In this document: positions 39,906 through 48,116 of the stretch, in pieces
Position numbering within the stretch: the first letter of the stretch is position 1
Layout of the letters: each line of letters begins with the position of its first letter
Assembly: GCA_036563665.1 (NCBI GenBank)
Contig: DATCLY010000043.1
Location: forward strand, 16,072-80,071
Origin: FEN-1219 sp036563665
GTDB lineage: Bacteria > Pseudomonadota > Gammaproteobacteria > Steroidobacterales > Rariloculaceae
DNA length: 64,000 bases
Reading direction: 5' to 3'
The notes under the pieces: generated by a model
What the model was told of the DNA's origin: nothing
Databases searched by the model: none
Seen by the model: the letters and a program-made list of their open reading frames with translations, nothing else
Translations under genes and position numbers: made by a program

Positions 39906-41005
39906 CAATCGCCCTCTGCGGCGGCCGCCCCGCGCAGCAACGTGAGCGAGCGGCCGATGGCCGGCCGCTCCGGGTCGATGTCGATACGGAGCATGCCCTG
40001 GAGCAGCTCCATGGCGCCCTCCACCTCGGCGGCGGTTGTGTCGAAGCGGCCTTCGAGCAGATCGAGCGCCCGGCGGAGCGCCGACTCGAACGCCTCGGCC
40101 CGGCCGTCGAGCGCGGCGAGCCGCGCCAGCGCGAGCTCGAGCGCGAGCTCCCGGCGCGTGAGCAGCCGCTCCGCGGCCGTGAGCTCGGGCCCCACGGGCT
40201 GGTCGCGGCGCTCCACGCGCACGAGGCCGAGCAGCGCCTGCTTCACGCTGGCCCAGAGCCGGCCGAGCCCGGGCTCCGCTTCCGCCGGCGCCTCGGGCGC
40301 GAGATCGTAGGCGGCCGGCGAGTCGGCCTCGAGCGGCAGCTCGTCCACGCGGGCAGCGAGCCGCCCCAGGCTGAAGACCAGGCCGTCGATGTCCGGCAGC
40401 CGCACGGCCCTGAGCGACAGCAGCTCGTCCGCGATCGCGGCCCGCACGGCGTTGAGCTCCGGGTCCGCGAGCTCCGCGAGCCGCTCGTCCGCGAGCGCGA
40501 GCGCGCGAATCGCGTTCTCCCACCGCCCCGCGAGCGCGAGCTCGGTGTTGGCGACGGTGAGGTAGTACTCCGCCTCGGCCCTGAGCCAGCTCGCGCGCGC
40601 CTCGAACGAGGCGCCCTGCGCGGCGGCGATGCGCCGCTCGAGGTCCGCGAAGCGGGTCGGCAGCGCGGCGAGCCGCTGCTCGAGGTCGCCGCGGGCGGCG
40701 CGCTCCGTCGCGATGCCGCCCTCGAGGTCTTGCAGGCGGTCGTCGAAGGCGCGCAGCTCCGCTCGCACGCGCTCGAGCGCCGCGGCGGTCTCGTCGTCCG
40801 CGCTCGCGAGCGCCACGTAGAACTGGCGGTACTGCCACCACAGGAAGCCCGCGATCATCACGGCAACGAGCGCCACCGCGAGCGTGAAGATCGCGACGGG
40901 CGGCAAGCGCGGCCGGCCGCCGGCGGGCGGCGGCGCCGGCTCCTCCGGCGTCGCAGGCGCAGTGACGGGGCTCGGCGCGTCGTCGGTGGTCGGTGGATCG
41001 CTCAT
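39905..41005 (-). CDS. hemX: HemX-type membrane protein (uroporphyrinogen methyltransferase-like family)
   Basis: The product is 366 aa. A Pro/Ala-rich cytoplasmic N-terminus is followed by one membrane helix (VAIFTLAVALVAVMIAGFLWW, about residues 40-60) and a coiled coil (ERVRAELRAFDDRLQDLEGG). The conserved HemX block runs over WLRAEAEYYLTVANTELALAG. Despite its database name it has no methyltransferase fold. The ATG at 41003-41005 (MSDPPTT) is preferred to one 14 codons upstream. Between it and algR there are only 43 bases, so the expected hemC-hemD pair is missing here. Confidence 0.88.
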   Translation of the reverse strand: MSDPPTTDDAPSPVTAPATPEEPAPPPAGGRPRLPPVAIFTLAVALVAVMIAGFLWWQYRQFYVALASADDETAAALERVRAELRAFDDRLQDLEGGIATERAARGDLEQRLAALPTRFADLERRIAAAQGASFEARASWLRAEAEYYLTVANTELALAGRWENAIRALALADERLAELADPELNAVRAAIADELLSLRAVRLPDIDGLVFSLGRLAARVDELPLEADSPAAYDLAPEAPAEAEPGLGRLWASVKQALLGLVRVERRDQPVGPELTAAERLLTRRELALELALARLAALDGRAEAFESALRRALDLLEGRFDTTAAEVEGAMELLQGMLRIDIDPERPAIGRSLTLLRGAAAAEGD

Positions 41006-41048
41006 CGGCTGGGCGGGTGATCGTCCGGTGGTCGCACCTTTTACCACT

Positions 41049-41801
41049 TTAACGCCCGGCGAGCCGCCGCTTGAGCTCGCCGAGCTGGCGGCGGCTCACC
41101 GGCAGGGGCTCCGCGTGCCCCCGCAGCCGCAGGCAGTGCCCGCCGTCGGCCGTGCGCTCGAGCGCCTCCACGTGTGCCACGCTCACGAGCAGGCTGCGGT
41201 GCGCCCGCACGAAGAGCTCGTCGAACTCCTCCTCGAGCTGGCGCAGCGACTCGTCGGTGAGATCTTCGCCGCCCGCGTGGCGAATCACCACGTATTTCTG
41301 CTCCGCCCGGCAGAAGACGATGTCCCGCACGGCGATGAGCTTCAGGCCGTCGCGCACGCGGATCGCGAGGTGCTGCCGCCGCGCGAGCGGCGCGCGCCCG
41401 GCCACGAGCCCCTGCAGCTGCCGGGCGCTCAGGCGCGCGGCATGGGCGAGCGCGTCCTGGAGCCGCTCGCGCCGCACGGGCTTCAGCAGATAGCCCACGG
41501 CGCGCGACTCGAATGCCTCGAGCGCATATTCGTCGTAGGCCGTGGTGAACACCACGGCGGGGGGCTCGTCGAGCGCGTTCATGTGGCGCGCGGCTTCGAT
41601 GCCCGTCATGCCCGGCATGCGGATGTCGAGCAGCACCACGGCCGGCCGCAGCGCCGCCACCTGCTCGAGCGCCTCGCGTCCCGTGGCGCACGTGCCCACC
41701 ACGCGAAAGCCGTCGAGCTCGGTCACGAGCCGCTCCAGGCGCTCGCGCGCGGGCGGCTCGTCGTCGACGATCAGCACCCCGAGGCGCTCGTCCGACCGCA
41801 T
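41049..41801 (-). CDS. algR: AlgR, LytTR-type response regulator
   Basis: The product is 250 aa. The receiver domain has acidic residues D13-D14, phospho-acceptor Asp59 (VVLLDIRMPG), Thr in FTTAYDEYA and Lys in YLLKPVRR. The LytTR DNA-binding domain covers about residues 145-248 (HLAIRVRDGLKLIAVRDIVF, ELFVRAHRSLLV). In Pseudomonas aeruginosa AlgR activates alginate genes and the fimU-pilVWXY1E operon. The minor pilin block at the start of this window is therefore a likely target. It follows algZ by four bases. Confidence 0.93.
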   Translation of the reverse strand: MRSDERLGVLIVDDEPPARERLERLVTELDGFRVVGTCATGREALEQVAALRPAVVLLDIRMPGMTGIEAARHMNALDEPPAVVFTTAYDEYALEAFESRAVGYLLKPVRRERLQDALAHAARLSARQLQGLVAGRAPLARRQHLAIRVRDGLKLIAVRDIVFCRAEQKYVVIRHAGGEDLTDESLRQLEEEFDELFVRAHRSLLVSVAHVEALERTADGGHCLRLRGHAEPLPVSRRQLGELKRRLAGR

Positions 41802-41805
41802 GAGC

Positions 41806-42924
41806 TCATTCCTGCCGCGGGAAGCGGATCGTCACCGCGAACTCGCCGGGCCGCTGCTCGACGGAGAGGCCGTCCTGCTCGCCGTAGGCGAGCTCGAGCC
41901 GCTGGCGGATGTTGTCGAGCGCGAGCCGATTGCCCGGCCGCTCCGGACCGGCCGTCGGCATCGGGTTGGTCACCGTGATGCACACGCGGTCGTTCTCGAG
42001 CCGGCCGTCCACCGTGACCGTGCCGCCGCCGGCGAGCCGCTCGATGCCGTGGTAGATGGCGTTCTCGAGCAGGGGCTGCAGGGTGAGCCCCGGGATCCGG
42101 CAGCGCATCGGCAGCCCCTCCACGTTCCACCTGACCTCGAGCCGCTCGCCGAGCCGCGCTTCCTCGATGCGCTGGTAGATGCGCGCGAGCTCGAGCTCCT
42201 CCTTGAGCGTGAGGAGGTTGTCGGAGTCGCGCAGCGTGGCCCGGAAGAGGTCCGCGAGGTCCTCCACGGCCTCCTCCGCGCGCGCCGGATCGCTGCGCGT
42301 CAACGCCGCGATGGTGTTCATGCTGTTGAAGAGGAAATGCGGGCGGATCCTGGCCTGCAGGGCATCGATGCGCGAGCGCGCCTCGGCCCGCACGTGCCGC
42401 CGCCACTCGTGCGTGACGAAGAAGTAGCGCAGCAGCATCGCGGTCACGATGAGGCAGATGCCCTCGTTGCGCAGCAGGAACGCCCAGCGCTCGGCCGGGA
42501 ACAGCAGATCGGCGGCGCCGCGCTCGATGGCTCGCCGGCCGAGCCATACTGCCGCCTCCGAGATCACCGCGGTGTTCGCCATGAGCAGCACGAACACGGC
42601 CGCGGACGCCCACGCCACGGGGAGGGCGGCGAGCCGCGGCCGGGCGAGGCACAGCAGGCCCGCGCTCGTGAGGCCGAGCCACTGCACGAACAGCGACACG
42701 CGCGCGAGCTCCGTGAGGAACGGCTGCGACGGCCGGGCGAGCGCGAGCACCACGGCCAGCAGCTCCGCGAGCAGCACCACGGCGAAGACCATGCGCGGCG
42801 CGCAGAAGTCCGGCAGGAAGAACTCCGCCGGGCGGCCCGCCTCGGCTGCGGGCTCGGCGCGCGTCAGGCATTCCTGCGGCGGCGTGGAGGCGTTCGGAAG
42901 GTCAGTCGCACCAGAGTTCGACAT
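41806..42924 (-). CDS. algZ: AlgZ/FimS, LytS-type sensor histidine kinase
   Basis: The product is 372 aa. Four hydrophobic segments lie between residues about 45 and 170 (MVFAVVLLAELLAVVLALA, LFVQWLGLTSAGLLCLA, WASAAVFVLLMANTAV, EGICLIVTAMLLRYFFV). The kinase motif IRPHFLFNSMNTI puts the histidine at 196, and the N box is LLENAIYHGIE. The G-box region is short, as in this family. It pairs with AlgR directly downstream. Its start overlaps the end of a DUF4124 gene by 23 bases. Confidence 0.93.
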   Translation of the reverse strand: MSNSGATDLPNASTPPQECLTRAEPAAEAGRPAEFFLPDFCAPRMVFAVVLLAELLAVVLALARPSQPFLTELARVSLFVQWLGLTSAGLLCLARPRLAALPVAWASAAVFVLLMANTAVISEAAVWLGRRAIERGAADLLFPAERWAFLLRNEGICLIVTAMLLRYFFVTHEWRRHVRAEARSRIDALQARIRPHFLFNSMNTIAALTRSDPARAEEAVEDLADLFRATLRDSDNLLTLKEELELARIYQRIEEARLGERLEVRWNVEGLPMRCRIPGLTLQPLLENAIYHGIERLAGGGTVTVDGRLENDRVCITVTNPMPTAGPERPGNRLALDNIRQRLELAYGEQDGLSVEQRPGEFAVTIRFPRQE

Positions 42925-43345
42925 TCGCCGCGGCTTGTGCTCGGGCTTCGTCGATCTCTGCGTCCGTGAGATATTCGCGCCCGCCGTTCGGGAGTTGACG
43001 GTAGAGGCGATTCGTCGCGGCGTAGCGCTGCACGCGCTCCCGGGCGATCTCGCAGTTGCGGGCCCGGATCTCGGCCTCTTCCTCGGGCGTGCGCTGCGGC
43101 GCGGGCCGCTGCGCCTGCTCCGCCGCGGGCTGCTGCGCGGGCGCGGCGGCCTGCGTGGTCGCGGGCGGCGGCGCAGACGGCGTGCTCGACGGCCGAGCCA
43201 TGATGATCGAGACGACCTCGGCGCGGCTGCTCAGCGGGCGATCGCTGTAGGCGACGTTGCCTTGCTCGTCGGTCCAGCGATACACCTCGGCCGAGAAAGC
43301 GGCCGTCGCGAGGAAGGACACGAGGATGGAGCCGATGAGTCGCAC
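42902..43345 (-). CDS. DUF4124 periplasmic protein
   Basis: The product is 147 aa. A signal peptide (MRLIGSILVSFLATAAFSA) is followed by the DUF4124 motif EVYRWTDEQGNVAYSDRPL. A Pro/Ala/Gln-rich linker and a charged C-terminus with two cysteines (RNCEIARERV and ELWCD) complete it. The domain is common in gammaproteobacterial envelope proteins and has no established function. It is just upstream of algZ and overlaps it by 23 bases, so it may be co-expressed with the two-component system. Confidence 0.85.
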   Translation of the reverse strand: MRLIGSILVSFLATAAFSAEVYRWTDEQGNVAYSDRPLSSRAEVVSIIMARPSSTPSAPPPATTQAAAPAQQPAAEQAQRPAPQRTPEEEAEIRARNCEIARERVQRYAATNRLYRQLPNGGREYLTDAEIDEARAQAAANVELWCD

Positions 43346-43572
43346 TGCGGACGCCTCCGGATGGCCGAATGGAGTCTAGCACCGGGTGTTGCGCCCGCCG
43401 CGTGACCCATTTCGCCTTTTGCCTGTCCCGGCGCGCGTCCCTGGGCGCCGGGGCGCCCTTACGTTAAATCAGCCGGGTCCGACAGTACAGGTTATGATCG
43501 ATGTCCGCGACGCGCATTCCCGTGCCGATGCACGCGAATTCCGGCTCGTCACCGCGCGCGGAGGGAAGTGAA

Positions 43573-43851
43573 ATGAGCGATCAGTCGCCCCGATTCAACT
43601 TGGATGAGCTCGCGAGACAGCTGGCCCAGTCGGTGCCGCAGAACCTCAAGGTTCTCGGCGAGGACCTCGAGCGCAACTTCAAGGCGCTGCTCAAGTCGGG
43701 ACTGGAGCGCATGGAGGTGGTCACGCGGGAAGAGTTCGACGTGCAGCGCGCGGTGCTCGAGCGCACCCGCGAGAAGCTCGAGGCCCTCGAGGCGCGGCTC
43801 GCGGAGCTCGAGAAGAGCCTCTCCGACAAGAGCCCGCCCGCCGGCGGCTGA
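43573..43851 (+). CDS. ubiK: UbiK (YqiC/BMFP) ubiquinone biosynthesis accessory factor
   Basis: The product is 92 aa. LDELARQLAQSVPQNLKVLGEDLERNF is the BMFP signature, and the second half is a coiled coil (MEVVTREEFDVQRAVLERTREKLEALEARL) that trimerises in relatives. UbiK binds UbiJ and promotes aerobic ubiquinone synthesis. A GGAAGTGAA ribosome site precedes the ATG. The 227 bases between the divergent DUF4124 gene and this start contain a TATGAT -10-like box at 43493-43498 and nothing else I recognise. comM follows after 51 bases. Confidence 0.92.
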   Translation: MSDQSPRFNLDELARQLAQSVPQNLKVLGEDLERNFKALLKSGLERMEVVTREEFDVQRAVLERTREKLEALEARLAELEKSLSDKSPPAGG

Positions 43852-43902
43852 CGCCCAGGGCGCCGCGCAGTCCCGCCGCGGCCCGTAAGGCCGCAGCTCC
43901 GC

Positions 43903-45444
43903 GTGGCGCTCGCGAGGCTCCTCTCCCGCGGCCAGTCCGGTCTCGACGCCTACGAGGTCACCGTCGAGGTTCACATCGCGAACGGCTTGCCCGGCTTCGC
44001 GGTGACGGGCCTGCCGGCCGCCGCCGTGCGCGAAAGCAAGGACCGCGTGCGGGCGGCGCTCGACACCTGCGGCTTCGGCGCGCCGACTCGCCGCGTGACC
44101 GTGCATCTCGGGCCGGCCGACGTGCCGAAGGAGGGCGGCCGGTTCGACCTCGCCATCGCCCTCGGAGTGATCGCGGCGGAGCGGCACCGCGGCTGGGACA
44201 CGCGGGACTACGAGTTCCTCGGGGAGCTCGCGCTGAACGGCGAGCTGCGCCCCATCGTGGGCGCGTTGCCGGCCGCGCTCGCGGCGCACGGGGCCGGCCG
44301 GAAGCTCGTGCTGCCGGTCGGCAACGCCGCGGAAGCGGCGCTCGTCACCGGCGGCGAGATCTACGCGGCGAGAAGCCTCGTCGAGGTGGTGGAGCACCTC
44401 GACGGCGGACAGCCGCTCGAGCGCGCGCGCGCGGATCAGCGACCGGCCGCCGCGCCGAAAATCCTCGATCTCGCGGACGTGCGGGGACAGGCACACGCGA
44501 AGCGCGCGCTGGTCATCGCGGCGGCTGGCGCCCACTCGCTGCTGATGGTAGGTCCGCCCGGCAGCGGCAAGAGCATGCTCGCCGAGCGGCTGCCCGGGCT
44601 GCTGCCGTCGCTCACGCTCGATGAGATGTTCTGCGCGGCCAGCATCGCGTCCGTCGCCGGCCAGCCGCTGCCGGGCGTGGTGAGCTTGGCGCGGCCGTTC
44701 CGCGCGCCGCACCATACGACGTCGCCGCAGGCGCTCGTCGGGGGCGGCTCGCACCCGCGGCCCGGGGAGGTGTCGCTCGCCCACCTCGGCGTGCTGTTCC
44801 TCGACGAGCTGCCGGAATTCTCCCGCACCGCGCTCGAGGCGCTGCGCGAGCCCATCGAGACCGGCGTCGTGCGCGTGTCGCGCGTGCGCGGGCAGGTGAC
44901 ATTCCCGGCGGAGTTCCAGCTCGTGGCCGCCATGAATCCCTGCCCGTGCGGCTACCGGGGCGACGGCACGGAGCGCTGCCAGTGCTCGCCGCCGCGCGTG
45001 GAGCAGTATCGCGCGCGGATCTCAGGCCCGCTGCTCGACCGCTTCGACCTGCAGATCGAGGTGCCGCGGGTCGGCTTCGCCGAGATCGCGGCGCCGCCGC
45101 CGCAGGGCGGCGAGTCCGCGGCGTTGCGCCGCGTGGTGGAGCGCGTTCGACGCCGGCAGCTCGAGCGGCAAGGCACCGTCAACGCCCGGCTGTCCGCGGC
45201 CGACGTGTGGCGGTCGATCCCGCTCGGGCGCGAAGCGCGCGCGCTGCTGAAGCGAGCAGTCGATCGGTGGCAGCTCTCGGGCCGGAGCGTGGTCCGCATC
45301 ATCAAGGTGGCACGGACCATCGCCGATCTCGCCGAGAGCGACGCCGTCGAAGCGCGGCATTTGGGCGAGGCCATCCAGCTCCGTTGCCTCGACCGGGCGC
45401 AGCCGGCCCCGCTGCCGCTGCCCCAGCGTAGCGAGGGGACCTGA
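43903..45444 (+). CDS. comM: ComM (YifB-type) AAA+ helicase of natural transformation
   Basis: The product is 513 aa from a GTG start. An N-terminal Lon-substrate-like domain covers about residues 1-170 and an Mg-chelatase-like AAA+ module the middle. Walker A is VGPPGSGKSML near 212 and Walker B is LGVLFLDELPEF. The conserved zinc-type cysteines MNPCPCGYRGD and CQCSPPRVEQYRARISGPLLDR follow. ComM is a hexameric helicase promoting branch migration of incoming DNA. With type IV pilus genes in the window this suggests competence is possible, though no other com genes are seen. Confidence 0.93.
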   Translation: MALARLLSRGQSGLDAYEVTVEVHIANGLPGFAVTGLPAAAVRESKDRVRAALDTCGFGAPTRRVTVHLGPADVPKEGGRFDLAIALGVIAAERHRGWDTRDYEFLGELALNGELRPIVGALPAALAAHGAGRKLVLPVGNAAEAALVTGGEIYAARSLVEVVEHLDGGQPLERARADQRPAAAPKILDLADVRGQAHAKRALVIAAAGAHSLLMVGPPGSGKSMLAERLPGLLPSLTLDEMFCAASIASVAGQPLPGVVSLARPFRAPHHTTSPQALVGGGSHPRPGEVSLAHLGVLFLDELPEFSRTALEALREPIETGVVRVSRVRGQVTFPAEFQLVAAMNPCPCGYRGDGTERCQCSPPRVEQYRARISGPLLDRFDLQIEVPRVGFAEIAAPPPQGGESAALRRVVERVRRRQLERQGTVNARLSAADVWRSIPLGREARALLKRAVDRWQLSGRSVVRIIKVARTIADLAESDAVEARHLGEAIQLRCLDRAQPAPLPLPQRSEGT

Positions 45445-45453
45445 CCCTTGCGC

Positions 45454-45459
45454 TATACT
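45454..45459 (+). promoter_or_regulatory. Candidate -10 element (TATACT) for the cytochrome c5 gene
   Basis: TATACT is five of six to consensus and lies 28 bases before the GTG. A GC-rich discriminator (GGCGCC) follows it, as also after the TATACT upstream of the rhodanese gene. Confidence 0.45.
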
Positions 45460-45487
45460 GGCGCCCGCTCGAGACAGGGGTCCGGTT

Positions 45488-46003
45488 GTGCGCCAACACG
45501 ATCAGCAATTCTTCGACAGCTTCATGCTCGTTATCGGCATCCTCCTCGGCGTGACCGTGGGGCTCATACTCCTCGCGCGCGCCGTGCAGCTGGACACGCA
45601 GAGCCAGTTCATGCTCGAAGACCCGGTCGTGCAGGCGGCGATCGAGGAACGCATTCGGCCCGTCGGCGAGGTGGCGCTGATCGGCGAGGTGGAGCAGGAG
45701 GCGGCCGCCGCGGCCGCCGTGCAGCCGGAGCAGGTGGCCGCGCCGATGTCCGGCCCGCAGGTCTTCAACGCGGCCTGCTATCTCTGTCACTCCGCGCCCG
45801 GCGTGGGCGGCGCACCGGTGGTCGGCGACGCGTCCGCCTGGGGGCCGCGCATCGAGCAAGGCCTGGACGTGCTGGTGCAGCACGCGCTCAACGGCTACCA
45901 GGGCCAGGCCGGCTTCATGCCTCCCAAGGGCGGCCGCGTGGACCTCTCCGACGAGGAGGTCAGGGCCGCCGTGGAGTACATGGTCGAGCAGGTGCAGCAG
46001 TAA
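45488..46003 (+). CDS. Membrane-anchored cytochrome c5 family protein
   Basis: The product is 171 aa from a GTG start. One N-terminal helix (FFDSFMLVIGILLGVTVGLILLA) anchors it to the membrane. After an Ala-rich linker the haem site CYLCH appears near residue 97, and the axial Met is probably in FMPPKGGRVDLSDEEV. The class is c5/CycB, an electron carrier toward terminal oxidases in the periplasm. Only one CXXCH is present. It is a single-gene unit, followed by a REP half-site and a convergent tRNA. Confidence 0.9.
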   Translation: MRQHDQQFFDSFMLVIGILLGVTVGLILLARAVQLDTQSQFMLEDPVVQAAIEERIRPVGEVALIGEVEQEAAAAAAVQPEQVAAPMSGPQVFNAACYLCHSAPGVGGAPVVGDASAWGPRIEQGLDVLVQHALNGYQGQAGFMPPKGGRVDLSDEEVRAAVEYMVEQVQQ

Positions 46004-46022
46004 GGCGCGAGCGCGCTACCGC

Positions 46023-46047
46023 GGGCGGCTTTCCAGCCGCGGTCTTT
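46023..46047. repeat. REP-like half element
   Basis: GGCGGCTTTCCAGCCGCGG matches the right arm of the complete REP at 8133-8155 with few differences and is itself a short palindrome. It sits between the cytochrome c5 gene and tRNA-Arg. Confidence 0.6.
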
Positions 46048-46111
46048 GCGCCAGAGCCCGGAGTTGCGCCTCTAAAGACGCTTGCCTTGCGCGGCTTCGC
46101 CGCCGGGTGAT

Positions 46112-46187
46112 TGGCGCGCCCGGAGGGATTTGAACCCCCGACCCCTGCCTCCGGAGGGCAGTGCTCTATCCGCTGAGCTACGGGCGC
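46112..46187 (-). tRNA. tRNA-Arg, anticodon CCG
   Basis: Read on the minus strand the gene starts GCGCCCGTAGCTCAG. It has an anticodon arm CTGCC-CTCCGGA-GGCAG with CCG at its centre, a T arm with GTTCAAAT and the 3' acceptor strand CGGGCGC. A discriminator G and encoded CCA (46114-46112) end it. All four stems pair. No integrase or attachment duplication is visible nearby. Confidence 0.95.
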
Positions 46188-46269
46188 GGCGAGCGCCAGT
46201 ATAGCGGACTCGACCCGCGCGGCGCCCGCCGCGCGGCCCGCTCACCGCTCGGGCCTCTCCGCTACGGCG

Positions 46270-46701
46270 CTACGGCAGCAGCCAGCCCCAGAGGTTGCCG
46301 TCGGGCGCGGCCTCGCTGTCGATCTGCAGGTACAGCCTGCGCTCCCGCAGCGCTTCCACGAGCTCCCGCGTGAGCTCGACTTGCGCTTCGAACGAGCCGT
46401 CGGTGGCCGCGGGCACGGGGACGTCCGCCACGGCGGGGCCGCGCACGCCGAGCACGGGGCCACGGTGCAGCCGCGCGGCGACGGCGGGTCCCTTGAGCCC
46501 GGCGAACCGGCCGGACAGCGTGAGGCGGCGCCCGTCGAGCGTGGCGGTCGCCTCGCCCGCGCCCGTGACGTTGGCGCGGGTCGCGGTCTCGATGGGCACG
46601 GTCGTGAGGCGGACGCGGAAGGTTTCCTGCGCGGACGCCGCGAAGCTCGCGAGAGCGAGGCTCAGCAACCCGGCAGCCGTCGCGACGCGCCGAACGTTCA
46701 C
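46270..46701 (-). CDS. CHRD-domain secreted protein
   Basis: The product is 143 aa. A signal peptide (VATAAGLLSLALASFAASA, cut near residue 24) leads to a CHRD-like domain. Its pattern is GAGEATATLDGRRLTLSGRF, then AARLHRG, ending in LYLQIDSEAAPDGNLWGWLLP. CHRD domains are immunoglobulin-like folds named from chordin and are of unknown role in bacteria. It is four bases upstream of the next minus-strand gene's stop in reading order, suggesting co-transcription with the DUF6881-like gene. Located just past tRNA-Arg. Confidence 0.8.
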   Translation of the reverse strand: MNVRRVATAAGLLSLALASFAASAQETFRVRLTTVPIETATRANVTGAGEATATLDGRRLTLSGRFAGLKGPAVAARLHRGPVLGVRGPAVADVPVPAATDGSFEAQVELTRELVEALRERRLYLQIDSEAAPDGNLWGWLLP

Positions 46702-46705
46702 GCGT

Positions 46706-46969
46706 TCACTCCCGCGTCGCGAGACGCCCGGAGTTCCACAGCGATTCGAACTCCGCTTGCGACACGTTGCTCGTCAGCATGGGCAACGAGAGCCGCACGA
46801 GACCGAACCAGCCCGGCCGGCGGTCGGTGGGCACGAGCTGATGCGTGACGAGACCGTGATCGTCCACGCCGACCTCGCGCTGCACCCAACCGTCCTCGTC
46901 CACCTCGGTGTACAGCGCCTGCATGTCCAGCGTGGCGAGGTCGCTCGAGGTCCACTTGAGATAGATCAT
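46706..46969 (-). CDS. Small DUF6881-like protein
   Basis: The product is 87 aa from the ATG at 46967-46969 (MIYLKWTSSD). The pattern ALYTEVDEDGWVQREVGVDDHGLV resembles the DUF6881 family, small proteins with a beta-rich fold and no known function. FESLW near the end also fits. No signal peptide or membrane segment is present. The family call is from memory of the pattern and is tentative; the coding frame is supported by length and by its place directly before the CHRD gene. Confidence 0.6.
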   Translation of the reverse strand: MIYLKWTSSDLATLDMQALYTEVDEDGWVQREVGVDDHGLVTHQLVPTDRRPGWFGLVRLSLPMLTSNVSQAEFESLWNSGRLATRE

Positions 46970-47184
46970 GGTGCCGCCGTCGACGCGTGAGGAGCGTAGG
47001 CGAGAGTATACGTCGGCGTCACGGCGGACGGTGCGCGGGACGCAATCGGGCGTGGGACGCGAGATCGTACTATGCCGCTGTCGCCGCCGACATCGAAACC
47101 GCTTCGACGCCTCGCGCCGAAGCGCGAACGAACTCAAAGCGCGGGTGGTCGGCGCGTCAAGCGCCGCTCACCCGGCTGCGCGGC

Positions 47185-47436
47185 TCAACGCCGCTCGCGG
47201 GGGCGAGCCTCGTTGATGCGCAGCGTGCGTCCGCCCAGGTCCTTGCCGTTCAGTTGCGCGATCGCAGCTTCGGCTTCGCTTTGGTTCGGCATCTCGACGA
47301 AACCGAACCCCCTGGAGCGACCCGTCTCGCGATCGATCAAGATCTTGACCGAAGAAACTTCCCCGAATGCGGCAAAGGCTTCGCGAAGCTCCCCCTCGCT
47401 CATGCCGTATGACAGGTTCCCGACGTAGATATTCAT
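47185..47436 (-). CDS. RNA-binding protein with a single RRM domain
   Basis: The product is 83 aa, essentially one RNA recognition motif. RNP2 is NIYVGNL at residues 2-8 and RNP1 is RGFGFVEM near 42. A short Arg-rich tail (NEARPRERR) follows. Such stand-alone RRM proteins in bacteria are often induced by cold. The start codon follows GAGAG by six bases. Those bases lie in a stem that could hide the ribosome site (see the upstream leader). No operon partner is evident. Confidence 0.92.
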   Translation of the reverse strand: MNIYVGNLSYGMSEGELREAFAAFGEVSSVKILIDRETGRSRGFGFVEMPNQSEAEAAIAQLNGKDLGGRTLRINEARPRERR

Positions 47437-47443
47437 TCCAAGC

Positions 47444-47510
47444 TCTCACGCCGTTGCCACAACGCACTTCTCTAGCAGCTCAATCGACGGCGTGAGATCA
47501 AGCGCTAGAG
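47444..47510 (-). promoter_or_regulatory. Structured 5' leader of the RRM gene, possible pseudoknot
   Basis: Two perfect complementary pairs interlock. 47444-47453 pairs with 47488-47497 (10 bp), and 47470-47476 pairs with 47504-47510 (7 bp). The order A-B-A'-B' is that of an H-type pseudoknot. The stem nearest the gene includes GAGA of the GAGAG ribosome site. An AT-rich stretch (47519-47541) further upstream may hold the promoter. The rest of 47511-47675 shows nothing I recognise. Confidence 0.5.
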
Positions 47511-47675
47511 CGGTGGATCAATTTCTTTTGTCGTTATTGTGTGAGCGCACTGTTCCGCAAGCGCCAGACCTTGACCTACCGAACCGCGCCCTCGCTTCGT
47601 TGCTCGGGCGTGTCCTGACTCTACGGCGGCCCACCCCGACCGGTCAATCCCGCATCCGGTACCGCACGACCGGGT

Positions 47676-48116
47676 TCAGTTTTCGTCCCGACGCCTCCGC
47701 CGATCGCACGCGACATAAGCCCAGGACCACGTGCAGAGCGCGGCGAGCGCCGCGAGCCAAACGTAAAATCCAACTCGCCAGTCAAGTTGCGGCACCGCCA
47801 TGCCCGCCGCGCGTGCGGTGTCCGCGGCGAAGAAGCTGCTCAACCCGAGCAGCAACGCAACGGCGGACAGCACGCCGGCGGCGCGCGCCATTCCTGCGGC
47901 ACCGAGCAGCGCCGCGACGACGAACAGCGGATTGGCATACCACGCGTAGACGTGCGCGCGCGCGGCGCGAAAGCCGCCGAGCAGCAGATCGAGCCCCGCA
48001 TACGTCTGACCGGACGACGCGATTTGCACGGCGGGGAGCGCGAGCGACGCGGCCCAGAGCACGGCGATCGCGACGAACGCCGCGCGTCGCGGCGGCAAGC
48101 GCCACGCCGACGGCAC
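47676..48116 (-). CDS. Small integral membrane protein, unknown
   Basis: The product is 146 aa from a GTG that shares one base with the TAG of the gene before it (TAGTG). Four hydrophobic segments (about residues 12-32, 58-75, 78-100 and 117-137) suggest a four-helix membrane protein. The C-terminus is a run of charged residues (DRRRRRDEN). No family is recognised. It is translationally coupled to the DUF6174-like secreted protein upstream, so the two may act together at the envelope. Confidence 0.65.
   Translation of the reverse strand: MPSAWRLPPRRAAFVAIAVLWAASLALPAVQIASSGQTYAGLDLLLGGFRAARAHVYAWYANPLFVVAALLGAAGMARAAGVLSAVALLLGLSSFFAADTARAAGMAVPQLDWRVGFYVWLAALAALCTWSWAYVACDRRRRRDEN

Noticed and set aside
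46112..46187. tRNA-Arg as an integration site for an island
   Set aside because: No integrase, and no repeated 3' tRNA end was seen within the window; only the accessory look of the neighbours remains.
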